Shown here: piece by piece, positions 36,901 to 49,197 of the stretch | How positions within the stretch are numbered: the stretch's first letter is position 1 | Layout of the letters: each line of letters starts with the position of its first letter | DNA from: Aspergillus flavus | Lineage: Eukaryota; Ascomycota; Eurotiomycetes; Eurotiales; Aspergillaceae | Assembly (NCBI RefSeq): GCF_009017415.1 | Contig: NC_092403.1 | Location: 2,728,001-2,792,000, forward strand | DNA: 64,000 nt | Direction of reading: 5' to 3' | Program-made: the position numbers and the translations under genes | The notes under the pieces: model-generated | What the model saw: only the letters and a program-made list of their open reading frames with translations | Databases searched by the model: none | What the model was told of the DNA's origin: nothing

Positions 36901-37205
36901 GCCTGACTACTCATCGATAATTCTGTATCAAAAGAACATGTTTGACAGAAGTGAATGGAAACCACGCTTTTCACAACCTCCTCGATAGTAGCTTGCCACT
37001 CCGGCGAATCAGCCTGGGCGGGCCCAATGGGCAGTAGACGGCTCGCATCATCCTCATCCTCGATATCGTAGACGGTCCCATTGGCCGGAGTGGAATCTCC
37101 GGGGGTTAACGCAGAGCTCTCGGGCTTGAGATGTTTGGCTGGACGCTCGGCGGGCACGATGGAGCTGCGCTTGCGTTTCGCGCCTGCATCTCCGTTCAAA
37201 TCCAT
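33921..37205 (-). CDS. nma111: HtrA-type serine protease Nma111
   Basis: Four exons on the minus strand (36795-37205, 34407-36707, 34147-34344, 33921-34094) give 1027 aa, the usual length. Nma111 is a nuclear protease linked in yeast to cell death and stress. The catalytic triad is visible: His119 in TNRHVV, Asp150 in VHDFGIL, Ser235 in [12 protein letters not shown] domains follow (for example [20 protein letters not shown], and later [17 protein letters not shown]). A second, degenerate protease-like half lacks the Ser motif ([12 protein letters not shown]), a normal feature of the family. A basic cluster AKRKRSS near the N-terminus fits a nuclear signal. I chose the ATG at 37205 because the family starts there, but the frame stays open upstream to an ATG at 37607. 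That extension begins with an Arg-containing, acid-free stretch resembling a mitochondrial presequence. Confidence 0.93.
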
Positions 37206-38486
37206 GGCTTTGATCGAAAAATTCTTAAATCGCGGATGAGAGCCGAGAGGAGGTGCGAGCGACGCGATCGACCGAACAAACTCGTGACGATGGATGCTCT
37301 GAGCGGGAGCTATGGCGTATGAGCAGAGCTGGGGACCCGGGAGCTGATCTGCTAGCGGACGGCGGGTACGACCAGAGATTGACCACGCAGCGCTTGAAGA
37401 CGGAACAGGCGACCACTGAAACGCGGTCAAAGGACCACCAGACTCCGTGGAAAGGTGTTCAGCAGTAGAAAACGTAGAATAAAAATGATAATAATAAGGA
37501 GGCGGTGCGGCGGGAGAGGATGAAGAAACCGTAACAGCAGCAGTCGTAGAAGTAGTAGTAGCGACAGACAAGCTCCTTCTGCACACCAGGAGCGAGGCGA
37601 GAGACATTCACAAGACCCCCCGACGGTCTCAAAAAGGGAAGGATAGAGGGGACAAAGAGAAGGGTTGGGGGTCAGCGTGGAAAAAAAGAAGTCAGGCGAA
37701 CTGCCGCTGGGTTGGAAACACTGCTGCACCTCCGGCAGGCGGAAAGCCCTTATCCGGGACCCTGATTGGTCCATGCTCCCCTCTGCGGTGGCTGCAGACG
37801 ATCAAGTGATATGGAGCTTTCCATGTCTTCTGACCGTTGATATTAAGATGATCGGTGGAACAGCCAGGAGGAAAACAGGGAAGTCTAAGCACAAACCCAA
37901 CGTTTGTCAAACTTTCAAGCTGTGGGAAGAAGCATCCTCCCTCACCCCCAAAGCCCTACGGCAACTACTACACATTGACATGGTATCATTGATGCTATGC
38001 ACGGATTGAACCGATTCAATTTTTACAGTTAACTTCACAAAAACCTGTAAATAATCCTTGTCCTTGTCGTCTCTTGTCCCCACCTGGATCCGGACATAAT
38101 TTTAGTAGAAACCCCAGCTGGTTCCACAGGTGGACTTCTGAGTCTCACACCTGGGGGCACACGGCATTCCCCAACAGGTTCCTTGCGGAAGAGGCTTTCT
38201 CATATACCCTTGATATCCGACCTTTGCCAAGCTGAACTCCATCAGGATTAATCCGCGGATTGATTTGCAAGCCACATTAGCAAGGACAGTTCCGGGTCAT
38301 AGACAGATGATTTTGTGAGTATGTTGGCGTCCAGCTGTGGCGTTGAATGTGAGTCTCAACTGAAGAGATAGCGCCTATGGAGCTTTGTTCCCCAACATTG
38401 CGCTGAGCCAGAATCGCCCAATTTCTCGACAATGGGGACTGCGCGCACGTGTGAATTATCGGATCATTCCAAACCATTGACTTTGC
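37206..38486. other. Region upstream of nma111 and downstream of the SS18-like gene
   Basis: 37206-37607 is open in frame with nma111 on the minus strand (see findings). The rest, to 38486, shows no gene and contains the 3' region of the next minus-strand gene. Confidence 0.5.
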
Positions 38487-39757
38487 TCAGACGACGGTCT
38501 CAGTAGCTGGAGAGGGGCTGGGCTTTCCATTGCCCTGAGGACTTGGCTGGGGCGTTCCAGCGGTGCCTGGCGCCGTGCGTGGGAACAGCTCAGCGAGCTT
38601 CTTATACATTTCGTTCATGGACGGCATGTGTGGGGGCGGCGTCATGATACTTGGTGCTGTAGGAGGCACTCCTCCAGATTTCTTGGCGCGGTCGGCGATG
38701 GTTGCCAGGTATGCCAGATTGGCCTGCAGTCGGCGCATACAATCGATGTATTCCTGACTGGGCTTCTGGGTTGGCCCCTTTGCGGTGTCGGGGTTCTGAT
38801 CCGACGGCGGGTTTGAGTCCTGCGGCTGAGCTGGAGGACCACCGGCCTTGCCTGCTGCTTGCAAATTCACGACCTCTTGCAACAACATTGAATTGATATC
38901 GAGCAGAACAGTGACACGAGCCTTCTCTCGGGCCGTTGCGGGCGATGGAGTCACCGGGGGCGCAGACGCCTGTTGGGGGTTCTGCTGTGGAGCGGGCCTT
39001 TGAGGCTGCGCGGGCACGAGGTTATTCGCCGAAATTGAAGCCATGTTTTGAGGGAAGGACGGCGCCGTGGTTGCCGGAACGTTCGACGCAGGAGTTGAAG
39101 TCGCTACAGTTTGCGGGGGCATAAATTGGTTTATGGTCGCGGGGACAGGTGGCTGGGCAAAGGGAGCAGAGAAGTTGGCTAAAAGCGAAGATCACACATT
39201 CCGTTAGCGGCTTGTCACCGACGTTGTTGCTCAAATGACGCAAGGCACAGAACAAAACTCGAGGACATGGCTCCGAACGATAGTTCCATGGCAGATCCCC
39301 ATCAGACCAGAAGTATAGCTCTCCATGTGTCACTGAGGGGCCGTGTATATACCGATAAATCTGTGAAGCTAACGATCCATACCATTGTCCAAGGGGGCAC
39401 AGAGGGTCGAGGGGAGCCCGGAATAAAGAAACAAAGCCAATATAGAGAGCCACCCTTAAAGGACAATGAAGTATAGTCTAAGGAAAAAAAGAAAAAGAAA
39501 ATAAATCGAAAGAGGAAGTACGACGTACCAGAGTGTTGGGGGAAACCCGCCGGCATCATAGCTCCACCGGGAGCGCCTGCCTGCATCGGCATGGCCCCAA
39601 AGGAATGCTGTTGTGGAAGATGGGAAGGAGCCTTTTGCTGGGGGTAAGAAGGGATCGCGTTCGGATAGTAAGGAAACTGCTGTGGACTCTGAGAGGTAAC
39701 CGGAAAGTGTTGCTGTTGCTGTTGCAACATAGAGAAACCGGTCGCGTTGGGATCCAT
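38487..39757 (-). CDS. SS18/Snf11-like SWI/SNF subunit (SSXT-like)
   Basis: Two exons on the minus strand (39529-39757, 38487-39178) give 306 aa. The N-terminal half is low complexity and rich in Gln, Pro and Met, with a short poly-Gln (LQQQQQH). The C-terminal part holds a helical block: AREKARVTVLLDINSMLLQE, then YIDCMRRLQANLAYLATIADR. The end NLAYLATIAD closely matches the SSXT motif of animal SS18 (YLATIAD), and yeast Snf11 is the suggested fungal counterpart. Such proteins are small subunits of the SWI/SNF chromatin remodeller and act as coactivators. The joined codon at the intron reads cleanly into the next exon (HSG-A-NFSAP). The intron is about 350 bp, long for this genome, so an extra small exon is possible. 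Family call moderate; exact orthology not proven. Confidence 0.72.
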
Positions 39758-42700
39758 GATTCTTGGGGGTGGGAATGTGGTTGGACGGCAGGGGCTGTCT
39801 GTCGAATAAAAAAACGAATGACAGGAAATGATAAAATCAATAAAATGAAAAATACAAAATCAAAAATAATACAAATTGGAAAAAAAAAAAAAAGATATAA
39901 TAAAAGAAAATATAATAAAAAGGTATTAATTTTGTAGTGTCGGTCACCGCACGGACGACAATGGGACGGGTTGAATGAGAACTGTCGCTGACTCGCGGGA
40001 ATTCAAGGGATGCCAAAGAATCGCGCCGTTGAAGACTCAACAAAGTTTTCTGGAACAATCCGCCGAAAATTCAAGGAAAAGAAAATAAAAAGAAAATAAA
40101 GGTGTAATGAAAAAAAAGGACCGAGGACGCGGAATGATTGGTGGCGATGGTAGTACTATGGTCCTAAGTTAAGGGGGGCGTGGTGGGAAAAAGTCGGTAG
40201 CAGTAATTTAAAAGGAGAACAAGAGATTGATTGAGGGAACACGATCGACTCGAGCAGTCGACGAGTGAAAAGAGATTTGCTGATCAGCCTTTGCGGAGAG
40301 ACGAACTAATGCAGCGGATTCTCTGGGCGGTGGAGTTCAATTGGAGAGGAACCAACTCCAGTCCCCATAATCGTTGCTCCGATTTAGCTTTGGGGCGTGT
40401 TTGGGAAAAGATGAAACGTCGGCCGGCAGTGAAACTGTTTGGAGACCCGATTTTTTGAAATACAGAGTATGTATGACAGGTGATGGTGACGGTAGAGTTC
40501 CAGAAGGGAAGGAGTTGAGGTTGTAGTGAAGTTGGAATGTGAGGGAAAAAGTACGAGGCAGCTGATGTGCTCGTGCCTGAGGAATCAGGTATCACTATCG
40601 TGGGAACACAACTGGTCATGCTCCAGGGCTGCTTGGAGTCACCTCAGGCATCCAGTAGTTGCTGCCTTTACCCGCCCAAGCTAGACCTGTTCCTTAACGA
40701 ACTTGCTCCATGACGATATCATATATCGGAATCAATGGTTCAGTCGATACATCACCTCCGCCAACCATTACCATCATCAATATAATGCAAAGAAGTCTCG
40801 ATACTTTCCCACGATCACGAAAACAATAATTTCCATCGCGTATCTAGAACAACTTTAAACGCGACAGTCTTTCCCTGTCGGGTAAGTACGTCGTCTCCCG
40901 TCCTCTTCCCAACCTCCTGATATCGGCCTGCAGCGAACTACTCCTGGGTCAAAAGTACATGTTAACTGCATTCACAGAAGCCTGTATCCTTGACAGTGGC
41001 GCTGCGTAGGATCCCCCGGACCCCAACTACACAGCCATGGTCCTGGGAAACGCTATTTGAAATAGCCATCCAACTTAGTTCAGAGCGGGATGGGAGCCTC
41101 CTATCAAAATGAAGGACAACACCATGTTGAGATAAAGGTACTCTGGGACAGGTACGTGCGGAACGAAAGGCACTTAGTTCCGATGCCACTGGCCTGTCAC
41201 TAGTCATCGTAGCTATTTCTGTAGGGCGCAATATTCTCCTTGAGGTGCCGTATGGAGTACTGCTAGCCCCTACGGGTCGTATCTTCCGAGCTTCCTACAA
41301 AGGATATCTGACAGACCAGCGAATCTGTTAACTGAATCAGGAGATGACTCGTGTCCACTGAACAACAGAACGATAGACATACTGTACGTTCGAAGCGACG
41401 TGACTAGTGATCCTGCCTAGCGGTTATCTACGCCATGCAACAATAGTTTCAAATAAAGTGTCATTGAGATGATCGTATCTTCGAGTGGGTGTTCGTCCTC
41501 TCCATGAGTGATCTCGAAGCTCGCTTCGCCTCCATCGACCATCTATCTATCCACTGAGCGCATGTCACTTCACGCGTGAGTTACTATTTATTTCCTATTT
41601 AGATCCAATTTATAGTAGATAACGTACCAATGGGATGGGCTCCGAAAATCACTAGCTTAGTTCGATCCCTACTGACTCTTAAACCCGCAGTCGTCCAGTG
41701 GGACGAGTCATACAGATCACAAAGTTACTACATCCGCGATGCACATCTATACCATTTGTCGCTGACACATCAGGTGAGCCACCTGGAAATGGCAGACAGA
41801 TGAGAACGCCACAGCCGCTGAAAGAAAAATAATAAGATTCGATTAATTTTCGGTTTTAATTTGTCGAATTATCTGCTATTTTTATTCTTACGTTTTGTTT
41901 TTATTTTACTCTTTTTATTTTGGCTCTCGCCATGGTTGCCGCGTGATAACCCATTGCTCTGGGTCCCGAACGCCTAGTTCGGACGGTTAGGGCAGGCTGT
42001 CACCACACCCTAATCCTTCTAGGTTGTTTGGAATCCCGCGTACCTACTTCACAAAGATCATCACACCAACCCACAGCTCCAATTCCACCAAGCCGCTAGT
42101 TAAGAACGGAAAAACGACTTTGAAGCTTAGGCACTAAAACAGTAGGGACCTACTAACTCATTCTCCTGATTTTCAGCGTGGGGACGTCGAAGCAGAGTGT
42201 CAACTACCGATAGTGATTCATCATTCTTCGAGTGGGGTTTGAGCGTCAGGATTCAGCCATCCAGAGTCAGAGAACCAACGGCCAATAAGGTTCCGTCGTA
42301 TACCTTCTGTCCTTCGTTTCCAGCTTTTATTTCATATTTTTCTTATTCAATTGTCTTACGCCAAAACTTCCGCTGATGGAAATGGACCCATGGGTGAATT
42401 TGACTATTGCCACAACCTGGACCACCAAGAGGGTTCAATAATAGAAACAAAAACCGCGGAGAAGGCAGGACCACTTCCCCTCCCGTGACAGAATCATGCC
42501 TCAGAGAAGAAAGAGCTATCGTTAGCGCCAAAATCCACTATCAATCCATCGAAGCGAGTCATAGTGACAATTTGACATCCTGCCATGTGGAGTCCCAAAC
42601 TTTCCCAAGCCTTGACTCTTGAGTTGTCCAAAAGCTAGCCCGAAGGATTTTTTATTTTTTTATTTCTTTCTAATTTTTACGAAGGGAAGGAAGAAAAAGG

Positions 42701-43281
42701 AAAGAAAGGAACAATACCCATTCAAAGAGCTGCAACACGCCCCAAGAACCCTGGCCCCGCAACTGATTTTCGGAGCCAGTGATATTGGCTCACTTAGGCT
42801 TCCTGGTCAATCCGGACTACAATCGTTCGATGGGCTAACGCATACACATCAGCGTGGTCTACAGTTGGGCCTTAAAAAAGAAAAGTAATAATAAAAAGAA
42901 AAAAAAGGAAAACCGTCCCACAACGTCATCCGTATTGTCTTGCATACATACGTCTTGCATCTTCCTTTCCCTGTGGATAGTATTCGGTGGGACATGTATG
43001 GGGCTTATTGACTTGTCTGCATTGATTCGCCTCTGTCAGGACCCTGCGACGGAAATTGCCGTATCTAGATCGGCACCAGGGAGTCCTTTTTTACATTGGA
43101 TTCAGTCATTTTGACTTTTTCTACTACACTATTTTGTCAGCAGGAACTCCACAGCTTAGTGGCGCAAGTGCATATGCCTGACACCCGATGCGCGAGGTAA
43201 GGGGGTTCGAGGGCCGGCCGAAACGACGCTATTCAGTTCTATCGAGGAAGATCACAACATGAACGACAGAGATGGACCAAC
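39758..43281. other. 3.5-kb gene-poor interval
   Basis: The first 500 bp are upstream DNA of the SS18-like gene, with A-rich tracts (39840-39930). From 40300 to 43100 no open frame looks like a protein. Poly-T/A-rich patches occur at 41820-41930 and 42640-42700. A tRNA-like piece around 43150-43215 is discussed under rejected items. Confidence 0.5.
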
Positions 43282-43915
43282 ATGGGAGGGAATCGTGACC
43301 ACCATGATCCCTCCGGCTGGGACCCCTCTGGCCGGAAAAGATCTCCAAGGACCAGGGACCATGGCTCTGGGCCTCGCTACGAACCGTGCAGGTGGGAATC
43401 GTATGCTCCTCTAAATTATTGACTATAAGGCGTCTCGGTGATTTTTTTTTCTAGCCCATGAGCTATTCTTTTCGTGGCTTTCGACTAGATGCCGAGCACA
43501 GCCGACAGTTTGCCACGCTCGATGAGCTGAAACAAAGCTCATACTGCATGACCGCATCATGAAGAAATCTTTCCTGATTCTGTCTTGGGTGACTATCAGG
43601 ATGATGCTGTACGGGGTCAAAAAAGAGACAAAAAACAAGGTAAAAGCGTGGGAAAGCGCAGCCAAAATAGTATAGTAGTAAAAAAAAAAGCCGGCTTAAA
43701 ATCTAAAGCGAACAAACTAGCATGGAATGACGCTCTGCAGACATGATCCAAACCCGATGGATCCAGACCTTCCGCCGTCCAGACAGCCGATCATTGGAGA
43801 GCAGGACAATGCAGAAGAGCCATTAGTTCGAAAGCCCAATGCATCCGAGCGGATCGAAAGCTGTGCCACATACGGAGTAAGGCCACGCACCTTCCCTGAC
43901 ACAGCTTTGGGCTGA
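43282..43915 (+). CDS. Possible small two-exon gene, or 5' exons of the DUF2841 gene
   Basis: Two segments (43282-43391 and 43741-43915) join in phase across good splice sites (donor CAG|GTGGGA, acceptor CTCTGCAG) to give 94 aa. The product is hydrophilic, with GGNRDHHDPSGWDPSGRKR followed by DPNPMDPDLPPSRQP. It has no known domain, membrane helix or signal. The second segment also offers a donor at 43877 (GGA|GTAAGG), so these could instead be leading exons of the gene at 44238, but phases do not connect directly without a further exon. Composition is like disordered N-termini of nuclear proteins. Evidence is splice consistency only. Confidence 0.3.
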
Positions 43916-44237
43916 TTAATTTATTTTCTATGGTTTCATTACCGTGTAGATACACTCACCCCTCCTAAGAAAGTTGCTTTTTCCTTTTTAATTTTTTTTG
44001 GTATTTTATTTTAATTTATTTTCTTATTTTGTTTTCCAAATATTGGTGTTGGTGTCTCTCGACGAAGCGTGTCCAACGCATATAAAGCGCATCGCAGCAT
44101 CGCAGAAGGAAGAGGCGAGAGTGGTTACAGCTCAGGAAGATCCTATAAGCTTATTGTCGGTGGATCCTCCGCAAACAACATCGTCTCTCCTGCACCTTTC
44201 AAAGAATTATGTTGGTTTTCGTGCCCTGGAAATAGAG

Positions 44238-45930
44238 ATGTCTTCTGCGCGTATGTACTCCCCTGCCGAGCGCCTCATTGGTAACGGGGGTATTAAAATT
44301 TAACATTTAGGCGATCCCCAGTCCCCAACTTTCTTTGAACAAAGGTCAATGCAACCACAGACTATGGTACTGTCACCTTGCGTTTTCCCTATGAGGTTCC
44401 TTGCTGACGGACTGAACCAAGGCCCAGACACCGATATCTATGGATGCGCCGCTGGACGGCCTCTCCTCGCTGTCCTCGGTCCATTTTGCTCTCATATATA
44501 TCGACGAGAATGGCAAGCTCCGGTTTGAAGCGTCGCCCTCTATTGCGAGCAACTGCCAGTCGATTCTATCTCCTAATGTAACCGATTCATTCTTGAGAGC
44601 CGTGGCCTTGTCCAACAAGGGTGACCCCGGCGTGATAGGTAAGCCCTCTTGTACGTTCTACAGTGGCGTCCGAGTTGACCAGACCATACAGGATCTCCGA
44701 GATTAAACCAAGAACATATGGCGGGCAAAAGCCCCATGTCGCCCCAATCACCCGGCACAAGTAACTTGAGCCGCAAAAACTCAATGTATGTGGCAGAACT
44801 CTCCTTGAGAATCAGGGTCCGTCTAACAAAATTAGGTTTCAAACACACCAGGACGGTCACCAGGCCAAGAGAAAGCGGGTATCTCACGAGTGTGTGGTCC
44901 CAATGAGCATCAACTGCCACCAGAAAACCATGTTGCCTATCCGCAACCACGGTCTCCTACGTAAATACTACGAGAAGGCATTCGAGAGCCTGCAGCAGAT
45001 CAACTGCCGTATTCTTGCCAAGGCGTATATAAAGCTTGTCGAGCCCCGCAAGCAGGTCAATTATCCTTATAACGGACGCAAGATCATCTCGGGCTCCTCA
45101 CAGCAATTTGACCCGGAGCTTACCAAGCCTGCTTGGTGGCCATCGGGCGTCACGCATCGGGAGCCTGACCATCTGCTTAAGGCCGAGAGAATCCGACTCC
45201 TGGTACACATTCTCTGCGAACTACGCAGCAGTCACGCGATCTGCGTCGAGAAACTGAGAGAAGCCGACCAATCCATCCGCCGCCAGATCTTACCTAGCGA
45301 GCGGCTGCAAGTCCTGGACGAGATATACAGCGTCCGCGAAGAAGAGGAAGCCTTCCTTGACGGCAAGACAGGTACATACTACCCTTTACCCTTCCAAGTA
45401 GTACCACCAACTAACACCCAGCAGACGGACAAGCTGTAGTCTGCGTATCCCGCGTAAACCTCCCCGACATGGCCGAAGCCCAAGCAATGGGCTCGCCAGG
45501 CTCGACCATGAAGACCGACCTCAACCCAGTCTACCGCAAAGAGGTCCCGGACATGGAATCCCACACCTCCGTCTTCCCATCCACAGGGAGCTCCCCGACA
45601 AGCGACACAACCAAGCACAGCATGGCGAGCACCAAGTCCACCAGCAGCGTGAGCACAACCTGGGACCCGTGTCTCCCGCCATCCCTACCCTCCCTAAGCA
45701 CATTGAAGCGCACCCGGCCAGGCGAAAGCTCATACCCCCTGGAGTTCAATACGAACATATTTCAGCACGAGCCCCCAACCACTGTCTCCATCGACTCGCA
45801 CTATCCGTTGAAATACTACAGTGAGCCGCACCTGGGCCATAACCAGCACTCGCAACCTCTCCCTGTGATGGGGATGACAGGGACAGCGGATATGGGATGT
45901 GCGAACCCGTACTATTTCACCAGTTATTAA
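44238..45930 (+). CDS. DUF2841-family protein
   Basis: Six exons (44238-44250, 44311-44366, 44422-44638, 44692-44785, 44836-45371, 45425-45930) join in phase to 473 aa. Introns are 50-60 bp with CTAAC or CTGAC branch sites. The DUF2841 core includes LSSLSSVHFALIYIDENGKL near the N-terminus. After a Ser/Pro linker and a basic stretch (AKRKR), it continues VVPMSINCHQKTMLPIRN, then KYYEKAFESLQQINCRILAK, then KLVEPRKQ. The C-terminal third is Ser/Thr/Pro-rich and ends in an aromatic tail. The family is restricted to filamentous fungi; a relative lies in the A. fumigatus hrmA-associated subtelomeric cluster. No catalytic residues are known, and the basic stretch suggests a nuclear location. The 13-bp first exon is the weakest part; the frame is open upstream of it, so the true start may lie further 5'. 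Confidence 0.8.
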
Positions 45931-47513
45931 TGAGCCATTTTCTCTTTCCTCTCATTCCTTGAATATGCTCACTCACCGACTTATCCGCCTCTACTCGACT
46001 CGACCCTTCTTTCACATTCTCCTTGACTCATATTCATATACTCACGTTCAACGTCTCCCATTTTCTCAATCTTCAACGTTCACGCATCACCACACTCCTT
46101 TACTACCCATTTCCTTTGTACCTGTTTCCAGCGAACCGGCGTCAGGGGCGTTGCATTCATTCACAACATCATCAAGAACTCATAAACTATAATACTAGAC
46201 TTTCGGACAGCGACCAGGACCCAGAATCACTAATAGAGGGGGGAGGAAAACCAGGCGTACATACTCACGAACATCAACCCAAACCCAAACCACAGAAAAA
46301 GGAACATAAAACCAAACAAAAAAGATCCAAGGAACGGGAACGGGAATGGTAACAGACACGGGCACTATACAAATCTAATGTACTGGGAAATCAAGACACG
46401 ATGTCACTTAGAAATAAATCTTGAAAAAAACAAGAACTTACCACTGTACTTACTCCACGGCCCTCTTTATACTCAGACAAATAACAAACGCAAGGCAATC
46501 CACCCTTGAGTCAGAAGAATAAACATGCATATGCCATAAGCAGAAAGTAAAAGCAAGGGGTGTAAAGTAAGTCCAACAGTCAGACCGACAAGATCTCAAT
46601 CCCTAGTCTAAATCTCAATCTGCATATGCGTTGGGGTAGCGTTGGGATTCCCATCTGGCATATAACCTACATAACCCATAGTCTTATTCCGGCGCCATGC
46701 ATTCCATTGTTGGCCATTACATAGTAAAACTTCAGTACTTTAGGTAGTCACCTAGTAAATTATCTAACGGGAATCCCCCTTTTGGTAAAGTTAGGGAACC
46801 CTGAAAGTGCACAGATCCCCAAGGAGGTCCGAGCACGAGGCTACCCATATACAATTATACATTCTCCTGACATATGTACTAGTACGACCTAAACAGTTAT
46901 AAAGTACTGTACCTGAAATAGACCGCCAATTTCTGCTATATGTGATTATATACACATCCCGCCTTGCCAGCTGGCAGATGGAACCGAACTTAATCTGCGC
47001 TTGGGTACCGTTCTAAATCTGCATGTATGCATTATGCATGGTACTCCTTGGCTAAGATGAGATAAGTACAGTGGTTCACTGGAGAATTTGGTTAATAGGT
47101 GAGTCTGCTATAGGGAACTTTGGGCAGGGTTGGTTGGAATCCCTGTTTTATAGAAAGGGGGACCTGGGGTTTGCTGGGGTTTGAGTTCGTGGTGGAGGGA
47201 TTGTTTATGTGAGTTTACTTTTATTAGGGTCTGGAGGGGGGAGGAGGTTATTGGGTTGGGAGTTTGAGTTTTGTTATCGGGGTTTGTTCTATTTGTGTGC
47301 TATTTCCTATTATAGCTTCCTACCGACAGCAGGTATCTCTATTGTCTCTGTTTATCAAAGGAAAAGATTTATTTTATATATGTTTTATCTTGAACTCAAG
47401 ACTATAGTAATAGTAACTATATAATCCAGAGCGCAAGATAAAACATCTAAGCCAAAACCACTGATAAACACTCGTGATTCAACGAACCATTCATAAAGCG
47501 TATATAAATAAGC
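45931..47513. other. Intergenic between convergent genes
   Basis: About 1.6 kb containing the two 3' regions. No gene recognised. Low-complexity A-rich and G-rich patches occur (46260-46350, 47080-47260). Confidence 0.55.
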
Positions 47514-49197
47514 TTAGGCTTGGATACACTGCGAATAGTAAGGGTTCCACTTCTTGCAGGTCAGACCCTCCTCGCACTCCGTGCTACCCTGGTAGTTAAT
47601 ACCGCCGCACTGGTAGTAGACCTTGACGCGGCCGGTGGCGGTTGAACTAGGCTGAGGGATGAAGTCAGTTGGCGTGGCTGAAGAAGAGGAGGAAGGAATG
47701 GCGGAGGAAGTTCTGGATGAGGTGGCCAGGGTAGTGCTGGGAGAGCTGGAAGAAGTAGGAGCGGCAGGAATGCTGGAGCTGACGCTTGTGCTGGTGCTGA
47801 TGCTGGAAGAAGAAGTAGAGGTGACAGCGGCAGCAGTGGTAGCGATAATGGCGGAAGTGGTCTCAGGTGCAGAAGCAGAAGCAGACACAGAAGTAGAAGT
47901 AGAAGCAGAAGCCTCACCTCCCAAAACCTCCAAAATGCCCTGGTAAGCGGGCTTCTTCTCAAAGTTCTCGTCCCAGGGGCAGGCAGCGCCGTAGCCTGGG
48001 AATGTGCTGGGCACCCAGGAGTACTTGTCGGTCCAGTCCCAAATGGTAACACCGACACAGCCCTCGGTATCGAGACAAGCACCGACGATGTTGGCGAATT
48101 CGGTGCTCTGCTGCTGCAGGTTGGCGTCCGTCGCTGGGGTCTCCATACGCACGTCAACCTCGGTGTAGGCGACCTCTACGCCGAGGTCGGTGAAGGCCTT
48201 CAGGTTGCTGGCGAGGTCCTTGCGGGCGGGGGTTTGGCCGACGGTGAAATGGGCCTGTAGACCGACACCGTCGATCTTACCGCCGTAGGACTGGATTAGC
48301 TTGACGATGTTCTGGGCGGCGGTGGACTTGGAACCGCCCCACTCGATGCTGTAGTCGTTGTAGTACAGCTTCACGTCTTTGTCGGCGGCAGCGGCAGCTG
48401 CGAAGGCGATGGGAATGTACGCCTCGCCGATGGTTTTGTACCAGATGGAGTCGCGGTAGGAGCCGTCGTCGGCCAGGGCTGTTTCGAGTCAATATCTGTG
48501 CTCTAAATGGGCATGCTAGGAGATAACAAAAGTACCCTCGTTCACTACATCCCATGCGTAACATCGTCCCTTGTAGTGCTTCACAACATTTGTGATATGG
48601 TTCTGCAGAACGGCAGTTAGGGTTTCGTTGGTCCAGGACCCGCTCGAAACTGTCCTGATTAGCATCCGATATCTACCATCACGGAGGCACGCGAAAAATA
48701 GAGCATACCCCAGTTAGGCAGCTGCTGGTGCCAGACCAAGTTATGGCATCTCAGCTTCTGATCATTGGCGTCGGCCAGATCGGCAATGACGTCGCCGTTG
48801 GTGAAGGAGAATTCATTCTGAGACGGCTCGGTTGAGTCCCACTATTGGTTTCATTCAACTGCATCAGCCATTCATATTCTTTAAATCCTTCAGGATGGCA
48901 ACTAGGCCTCACCTTCTGCGAGTTTCCAGGAGTGATCTGACCAAAGTCACCCGTGTTGTTCAGCTGGGTGACATAGGAGGTGTTGGTGAGCTCGGGGTTA
49001 TCGGTTGCGGTACCGAAGTAGAGCAGTCCCTTTGCGACGGCAGCGTCATGCAGGCCAGCTGCTTGAGCACTTCAATTCTTCGTTAGTATCTGTACTCGGC
49101 TTAAGATCGGATATTAAGTTAGAAATAACAGGGGAAGAACGAACAGATGGGCAGAGACACCCACAGCCAGAGCCGTGGTCAAATGCTGGAAACGCAT
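47514..49197 (-). CDS. Secreted GH10 endo-1,4-beta-xylanase with CBM1
   Basis: Cuts internal beta-1,4 bonds of xylan outside the cell. Five exons on the minus strand (49145-49197, 48913-49069, 48709-48841, 48536-48649, 47514-48478) give 473 aa. There is a signal peptide ([16 protein letters not shown]). The GH10 barrel shows [20 protein letters not shown], the acid/base Glu152 in DVVNEAL and the nucleophile Glu259 in YTEVDVR, 107 residues apart as is normal for the family. [17 protein letters not shown] is also family-typical. A Ser/Thr/Ala linker of about 110 residues, likely O-glycosylated, leads to a C-terminal CBM1 with QCGG..YQG and four Cys, which binds cellulose. The first intron uses a GTTCGT donor, chosen because it alone keeps phase into [10 protein letters not shown]. 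One GTGGGG and one GCGGAG (CreA-type matches) lie upstream, but such sites are common by chance. Confidence 0.95.

Noticed and set aside
43150..43222. tRNA-like piece (A-box-like AGCTTAGTGG, B-box-like GGTTCGAG)
   Set aside because: The anticodon and acceptor stems do not pair and the B box lacks its last C. The same stretch also offers a normal splice donor. At best it is a degraded tRNA fragment.
47659..47946. Plus-strand frame of 95 codons rich in Glu/Val opposite the xylanase linker
   Set aside because: It is the antisense shadow of the low-complexity Ser/Thr/Ala linker.
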